This document shows positions 5,513-9,394 of a DNA stretch of 9,394 nucleotides, piece after piece (position 1 is the stretch's first letter; each line of letters begins with the position of its first letter). Source of the DNA: JBLHHI01 sp047614125 (GTDB lineage Bacteria > Bacteroidota > Bacteroidia > NS11-12g > UBA9320). Under the pieces are notes generated by a model, which worked only from the letters and a program-made list of their open reading frames with translations, was not told the DNA's origin and did not search any database. The stretch covers positions 1-9,394 of the forward strand of contig JBLHHI010000124.1 in assembly GCA_047614125.1 (NCBI GenBank), given 5' to 3'. A program made the position numbers and the translations under genes.

Positions 5513-7429
5513 TCAACCTTTTTTAGCTTCGGCAAACAATTCTTCTATGGAATTAATCGAAACGGAATGATATCCTTTTTTAGCAATGGCAAATACGTCT
5601 TTTGCCCAAGCCCTTCCCTCGGTGGTTTTAATGAGTTCGGAATAAATGGGTGTTAAAAATTTACGTCGCCCAACACGTACTAAAAATTCTTTCATATTGG
5701 GGTAAGCCGGCTGGTAGTTTACTGGAATGCATTTTTGAAACCAATCGCATAAAATTTCACTGTTGCCACTGTTTGAAAGTTTAAAGGTTTGGTCAAGATC
5801 AGTCACTTGCTGCACATTTAACACACCCAAGCCTCGTAAAAAATACAACCAGTGGTGGGCCGTCCAAGCTGACGTGTCAAGTTCTGGTGCTGTTGAAGCT
5901 CCTTTTTTAAAGCGTTGGATTTGCACTTCTACTCGATCCAGTTCTGAAGATTCTGGCATTTTAACGTTGGATGGCAATCCGGGGCCATACGCCCATGCCG
6001 AGGGATCTATGGCCGCGTATAGCGCACTGTCTCCTTTCAACAAGTTCTGATCTAAATATCCTAAAAAGCGCTTTGTATTCATTGCTTTAAACTTGTTTAC
6101 GTCGAAATATGTTTTTAAAAAATCATCAAACGCGGGTCTTCCAACGTTTCGTTCGATGGTTTGCAAAAAGAATCGGCCTTTTTCATAGGCAATGTCCGTC
6201 AAGCCGTCGTCTGGGTTTTTGCCTTTTAAATCTAAGTATAAGTGCGTGTCTTCAATCCGTCCTTCGGCCGTTAATTTGGCAATGGTTCTTTGTAAATCAC
6301 CCATGCCCAATTTGGTTTGCATTTCGGAATACGCCACCCCAAATATTTTTTCCATGATGCGTTGTTCGAAATAGACCGTAAAACCTTCGTTTAACCAGAA
6401 ATCATCCCACGTTTCATTGGTTACTAAATTACCCGACCAAGAATGTGCTAGCTCGTGCGCAATTAAGGCCACCAACGATCGATCACCGGCAAGAATGGTG
6501 GGAGTTGCAAATGTTAAACGAGGATTTTCCATACCACCAAATGGAAAGCTGGGTGGAAGGATTACTACATCGTATTTACCCCAAGCGTAAGGGCCATAGA
6601 GCGCTGCAGCGCTGTCAATCATACGTTGCATGTCTGCAAATTCCCATGCTGCAGATTTTACCGTTGTAGGTTCGGCAAATACGCCACAATCTTGGCCAAG
6701 TGATATGTATTCTAAATCGCCAACCGTTAAAGCTAAGAGGTAAGATGAGATCGGTTGATCCATCTTAAAGGTGTATTTACCATCGGCCGTTTTCTCTGTT
6801 CCATTTTCGGCACTCATTAAGGCCAACAAACCGGGTGGAACAGAAATCTTAGCATCGTAGGTGAATTTTACACCAGGGCTATCTTGACAAGGAACCCAAG
6901 TTCGGGCCAAGATTGCTTGCGATTGGGTAAACATAAAAGGGTGCTTACCGCCATCGGTTTGTTGAGCGGTTAACCACATTATGGCTTCTGCATCCGGTTT
7001 TGTTTCGTAATAGATTGTTAGCTCATCTTCATCAAGGGGGACGAATATGGCCATGTCTTGACCAAAATATTTAACACTTTCACTCAATAAGAACGATACT
7101 TCCTTACCCGATGCAAGCACAACCTTGCTAATATTAAGATTGGAAGCATCTAGGTGGAGAATCTGAGATGTGTCAACATGGAGAAGCGTATATGTTGCGC
7201 TTCCCGAAAGTACGTTCCGCTCAAAATCAACGCTTAAATCGAGCGAGATGTGTTTAATGCGTATTTGATTTGGCTTGGAAAAGGAATGATGATCTTTGGC
7301 AAGAAGCTGAATTTCATCAGCACCCGCGCCGGACTTGGCTCTATTTTTGCATCCAACATAGAGAAATGATGCGGTAAAAAGCAAAAAGGCCACTACCAAA
7401 AATGATTTATAAAACTGGGCTGAACGCAT
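5513..7429 (-). CDS. M1-family metallo-aminopeptidase, LTA4 hydrolase-like, probable lipoprotein
   Basis: A 638-aa zinc aminopeptidase that would remove N-terminal residues from peptides in the periplasm or at the membrane surface. The zinc site is HELAH (H325, E326, H329) with the third ligand in NEG (E348). The exopeptidase substrate motif GGMEN is at 298-302, and the transition-state Tyr lies in DIAYEKG (Y415). The N-terminal beta domain covers about 50-245. The C-terminal helical region with SAWAYGPGLPSN (about 487) is typical of the leukotriene A4 hydrolase-like branch, and the length fits (human LTA4H is 611 aa). Residues 5-27 form a hydrophobic signal ending LYVGC, with Cys27 as likely lipidation site; Tyr at -3 departs from the classic lipobox, so lipidation is probable but not certain. 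No good promoter box is seen upstream, and no intrinsic terminator lies between its stop and the MITE-like element. Confidence 0.93.
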   Translation of the reverse strand: MRSAQFYKSFLVVAFLLFTASFLYVGCKNRAKSGAGADEIQLLAKDHHSFSKPNQIRIKHISLDLSVDFERNVLSGSATYTLLHVDTSQILHLDASNLNISKVVLASGKEVSFLLSESVKYFGQDMAIFVPLDEDELTIYYETKPDAEAIMWLTAQQTDGGKHPFMFTQSQAILARTWVPCQDSPGVKFTYDAKISVPPGLLALMSAENGTEKTADGKYTFKMDQPISSYLLALTVGDLEYISLGQDCGVFAEPTTVKSAAWEFADMQRMIDSAAALYGPYAWGKYDVVILPPSFPFGGMENPRLTFATPTILAGDRSLVALIAHELAHSWSGNLVTNETWDDFWLNEGFTVYFEQRIMEKIFGVAYSEMQTKLGMGDLQRTIAKLTAEGRIEDTHLYLDLKGKNPDDGLTDIAYEKGRFFLQTIERNVGRPAFDDFLKTYFDVNKFKAMNTKRFLGYLDQNLLKGDSALYAAIDPSAWAYGPGLPSNVKMPESSELDRVEVQIQRFKKGASTAPELDTSAWTAHHWLYFLRGLGVLNVQQVTDLDQTFKLSNSGNSEILCDWFQKCIPVNYQPAYPNMKEFLVRVGRRKFLTPIYSELIKTTEGRAWAKDVFAIAKKGYHSVSINSIEELFAEAKKG

Positions 7430-7595
7430 TGTTATAATAATAAGGTCTTCAAAACAAGGTATTTTTTTTTACTTAGTTTAAGTTGGCGGCTAAATAATAC
7501 CAATAACACACTTTAAAAAGGAACTCGTAAATTATTAACAGTGAACACAATAAAACAACACAAGAAACGTTCAACGTCTTTAACTTACTGGGGAA

Positions 7596-7625
7596 TTGCA
7601 AAACTCATTTATTTAAATATTTTTG
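7596..7625 (+). promoter_or_regulatory. Promoter of the DUF4468-like gene
   Basis: TTG at 7596-7598 and TATTTTTG at 7618-7625 (perfect TAnnTTTG) are separated by 19 bp, the spacing of Bacteroidota housekeeping promoters. The start site would fall near 7630, leaving a short leader before ATG 7642. Confidence 0.7.
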
Positions 7626-7641
7626 CACAACTTATAAAGAC

Positions 7642-8466
7642 TTGATGACTTCTTTAAAGCGACAAAACAATATGAATACTTGGTCTGTATCAAGCCAGTT
7701 ACTTGGCACTTTGCTACTTTCTGCCGCATTAATTTTGGGGGGGGCGAACGCTACGTTTGGGCAAGATTACAACAACAACAGCGACGACTACAGCACCTAC
7801 GATAACCCAGATTCAACAACTACGGATGGGTATTCATCCGAAGGATACGACTACAGCGATTACGGCAATGACTACAACCTTGGAGGATCTGAAGAAAAAC
7901 CTAAGAAAAAGGTAATTTTAAAACCGTACGTTCGATTTATTCCTCCGTACGATTCTACCAGAGAACTAGTTATGTATCAAGCAGTTATCGAAATATTCGA
8001 TCGCGATGGCTATGAAGTTGAGCTTGACACAATTTATTACAGAGCCCAGCAATGGTTGCAAGCGGAATACGGAAAAGACTTGAAAAAATTTATGGCGGCA
8101 GATGGCGTAAATGAAAAATCAAGTGAAATGGAGTATAAGATCCGGGTTACCGGTACGTTTGCCTGTGTAATAGAGCCCAATGAATTTACTAAGATTACCA
8201 ACGGAATGGTACAATATGTGATGGAAATTCGAGTGCGCGACGGCCGATACAGATATGTATTTAAAAACTTGGTTCACATTGCTGATCCAAGACCTGGTGA
8301 GAAAGAAGGAAAGAAAACGTATTTCGAATACCTCATGAAAACCAAGGACGATGTTCGAGCGGGTGATCAGGTTTTGATTGCAGCTGATAAAAAGATTAAT
8401 TCCATGATTGCGGAACTTCAAAGAGCCTGTCAAACTGCTCCGATTGAAGAAGAAGATGAGTGGTAA
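7642..8466 (+). CDS. Secreted DUF4468-like protein with Tyr/Asp/Ser/Asn-rich linker
   Basis: A 274-aa exported protein of unknown function. The signal peptide has a hydrophobic core at about 19-34 and ends ATFGQDY, a typical Bacteroidota cleavage context before Gln. Residues 42-82 are a low-complexity linker rich in Tyr, Asp, Ser, Asn and Gly with eight Tyr, followed by a basic stretch KPKKK. The folded domain spans about 94-215. DTIYYRAQQWLQAEYGKDLKKF (129-150) and VQYVMEIRVRDGRYRYVFKNLVHI (190-213) resemble the DUF4468 (TBP-like fold) pattern of a helix followed by paired strands with KDGRY. The tail is acidic (EEEDEW). Starts at 7642, 7645 and 7672 are all possible; the promoter position allows any, and the first gives a KR-containing n-region. 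It is monocistronic, with its own promoter and terminator. The domain call is from memory of the pattern and is moderate. Confidence 0.75.
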   Translation: MMTSLKRQNNMNTWSVSSQLLGTLLLSAALILGGANATFGQDYNNNSDDYSTYDNPDSTTTDGYSSEGYDYSDYGNDYNLGGSEEKPKKKVILKPYVRFIPPYDSTRELVMYQAVIEIFDRDGYEVELDTIYYRAQQWLQAEYGKDLKKFMAADGVNEKSSEMEYKIRVTGTFACVIEPNEFTKITNGMVQYVMEIRVRDGRYRYVFKNLVHIADPRPGEKEGKKTYFEYLMKTKDDVRAGDQVLIAADKKINSMIAELQRACQTAPIEEEDEW

Positions 8467-8482
8467 AGTATAACGATATTTT

Positions 8483-8510
8483 AAAAACCCTGCTTGAGCG
8501 GGGTTTTTTT
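8483..8510 (+). terminator. Intrinsic terminator after the DUF4468-like gene
   Basis: AAAAACCCTGC (8483-8493) pairs with GCGGGGTTTTT (8498-8508), with one G-U pair, around the tetraloop TTGA, and continues into a T run ending at 8510. It begins 16 nt past the stop codon. Confidence 0.9.
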
Positions 8511-8659
8511 ATGCCCCATCGCTTCCAATTATAACAACAGTAGGGTTGTATAGGCAACGAATCATGGTTAAAATTCATCCATAATATAGGAATTGAATAC
8601 ATGTTATAAACCATGCTATATATACCTTTGTTGGCCTTTGGCACGCGGGCAAGTGATTT

Positions 8660-8692
8660 TTTGAATAGAAGAGTAAAAAAGGAATATTTTTG
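8660..8692 (+). promoter_or_regulatory. Promoter of the DUF2723 gene
   Basis: TTTG at 8660-8663 and TATTTTTG at 8685-8692 (perfect TAnnTTTG) are 21 bp apart. The predicted start site is near 8698, leaving a leader of about 17 nt before ATG 8715. No Shine-Dalgarno sequence is evident. Confidence 0.65.
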
Positions 8693-8714
8693 TGCACCTT
8701 AGATTGCATCACAT

Positions 8715-9394
8715 ATGATTAAGTATAAATTTTGGAATAATATTTTGGGTTGGGTGGCCTTTGCCATTGCACTCATCGTGTTTACGCTTACCGTTGAACC
8801 TTCGGTTCCCTTGTGGGATTGTGGAGAGTTCATTTCTGCATCTTTTGGCTTACAAGTTGTTCATCCACCTGGAGCGCCTCTCTTCTTATTGTTGGGTAGG
8901 TTCTTCTCGTTGTTTACATCGGATGTCAGTCAGGTTGCCTTTGCGGTTAACATGTTAAGTGTTGTTGCCAGTGCCTTAACCGTAGCGTTAACATTCTGGA
9001 TTATTACACACTTGGCCTTAAAAACACTTTCCTTAAACTTGAGGGAACCTGAAATATCGATGGAGCAATCGGTTGCCGTTTATGGAGCCGCTATGGTAGG
9101 AGCATTAGCTCTTACTTTTATGGATACTTTTTGGTTTAGCGCGGTAGAAGCCGAGGTTTATGCAATTTCTTCACTGTTTACGGCACTTTCGTTTTGGGGA
9201 GTTCTCAAATGGGAAACGGCTAAAAATGATCCGAGATCTGGAAGATGGTTAATATTTATTGCCTACACCATTGGTTTAGCCATTGGATTACACCTTCTTA
9301 ACTTACTAGTAATTCCTGCCGTAGTTTTATATTATTTCTTAAACCGTTATCCGGTAAATACCAAAAACATCATACGAGCCTTGCTGGTAGGGGG
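8715..9394 (+). CDS. DUF2723 (TMEM260-like) membrane protein, 3' end outside window
   Basis: The first 226 codons of a large polytopic inner-membrane protein, open to the right edge. After a first membrane helix (about 10-27) comes VPLWDCGEFISASFGLQVVHPPGAPLFLL, in which the acidic pair D35/E38 of WDCGEF and HPPGAP (50-55) are hallmark residues of the family. FWFSAVEAEVYAISSLFTALSFW (139-161) and GLAIGLHLLNLL (187-198) are further family signatures. Around six hydrophobic segments are visible. The human homologue TMEM260 is a protein O-mannosyltransferase of the GT-C type, and the acidic pair in the first extracytoplasmic loop suits a GT-C enzyme. A role in glycosylating exported proteins is therefore reasonable but inferred. 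Full-length bacterial members are usually around 1000 aa, so most of the gene is missing here. ATG 8715 is placed well after a good promoter. Confidence 0.88.
   Translation, partial: MIKYKFWNNILGWVAFAIALIVFTLTVEPSVPLWDCGEFISASFGLQVVHPPGAPLFLLLGRFFSLFTSDVSQVAFAVNMLSVVASALTVALTFWIITHLALKTLSLNLREPEISMEQSVAVYGAAMVGALALTFMDTFWFSAVEAEVYAISSLFTALSFWGVLKWETAKNDPRSGRWLIFIAYTIGLAIGLHLLNLLVIPAVVLYYFLNRYPVNTKNIIRALLVG

Noticed and set aside
7430..7480. Minus-strand TACCTTGT as a -7 box for the aminopeptidase gene
   Set aside because: It departs from TAnnTTTG and has no convincing -33 partner.
1189..8610. CATGTTATAAA present near 1189 and near 8600
   Set aside because: An 11-mer match between two AT-rich gaps is expected by chance at this window size, and the flanks do not align.
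8563..8615. CATGGTT ... AACCATG inverted pair
   Set aside because: Only 7 bp over a gap of about 40 bp in AT-rich sequence; not distinguishable from chance.
8396..8644. 82-codon minus-strand reading frame
   Set aside because: It covers the 3' end of the DUF4468-like gene and that gene's terminator, and its product has no recognisable features.
8761..8958. 65-codon plus-strand reading frame
   Set aside because: It lies inside the DUF2723 gene in another frame; the frame starting at 8715 carries the clear family motifs and stays open to the window end.
1..9394. CRISPR array, tRNA, rRNA, phage or defence gene
   Set aside because: No spaced direct repeats, RNA gene signatures or phage/defence motifs were seen on either strand.

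Overview
This window looks like a chromosomal segment from a member of the Bacteroidota, probably a Flavobacteriales-type organism. The evidence is moderate-to-low GC, almost no Shine-Dalgarno sequences, near-perfect TAnnTTTG -7 promoter boxes upstream of three genes, signal peptides that end just before a Gln, a MarR-YceI gene pair, and a DUF2723 membrane protein with the WDCGEF/HPPGAP signature that is common in this phylum. This placement is inference; no marker gene fixes the genus.

Layout from left to right. The 3' part of mnmA (tRNA 2-thiouridylase) is cut by the left edge inside its SGGVDS motif. After a 245-nt gap comes a family 2 glycosyltransferase with an extra C-terminal nucleotide-binding-like module. 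It converges on a membrane-anchored metallophosphoesterase, and the two stop codons overlap in the palindrome TTAA. A 514-nt gap follows. It holds a MITE-like element, an 11-bp imperfect dyad, a perfect 14-bp palindrome and the promoter of the marR-yceI operon. The operon ends at a strong intrinsic terminator. A second, inverted copy of the MITE-like element lies just beyond, followed by a convergent M1-family (LTA4 hydrolase-like) aminopeptidase lipoprotein. The right end has a secreted DUF4468-like protein with a Tyr/Asp/Ser/Asn-rich linker, a terminator, and the first 226 codons of a DUF2723 membrane protein.

The main discovery is a pair of related non-coding elements, 261 bp (3767-4027) and 177 bp (5319-5495). 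Both have ACCTGA...TCAGGT ends, 17-bp terminal inverted repeats and an internal hairpin. Each is flanked by its own perfect 5-bp target duplication (TTTAA and TAATA). They are about 92% identical over 143 aligned bases and lie in opposite orientation on either side of marR-yceI. The separate duplications point to two independent insertions of a MITE, not a composite transposon. No transposase is present in the window.

The genes do not form one pathway. The clearest functional unit is marR-yceI, in which the regulator probably controls its own operon through the palindrome next to its -7 box and so sets the level of a periplasmic YceI lipocalin-like protein. The other genes concern tRNA modification, glycan transfer, phosphoester hydrolysis at the membrane, peptide processing and envelope functions.
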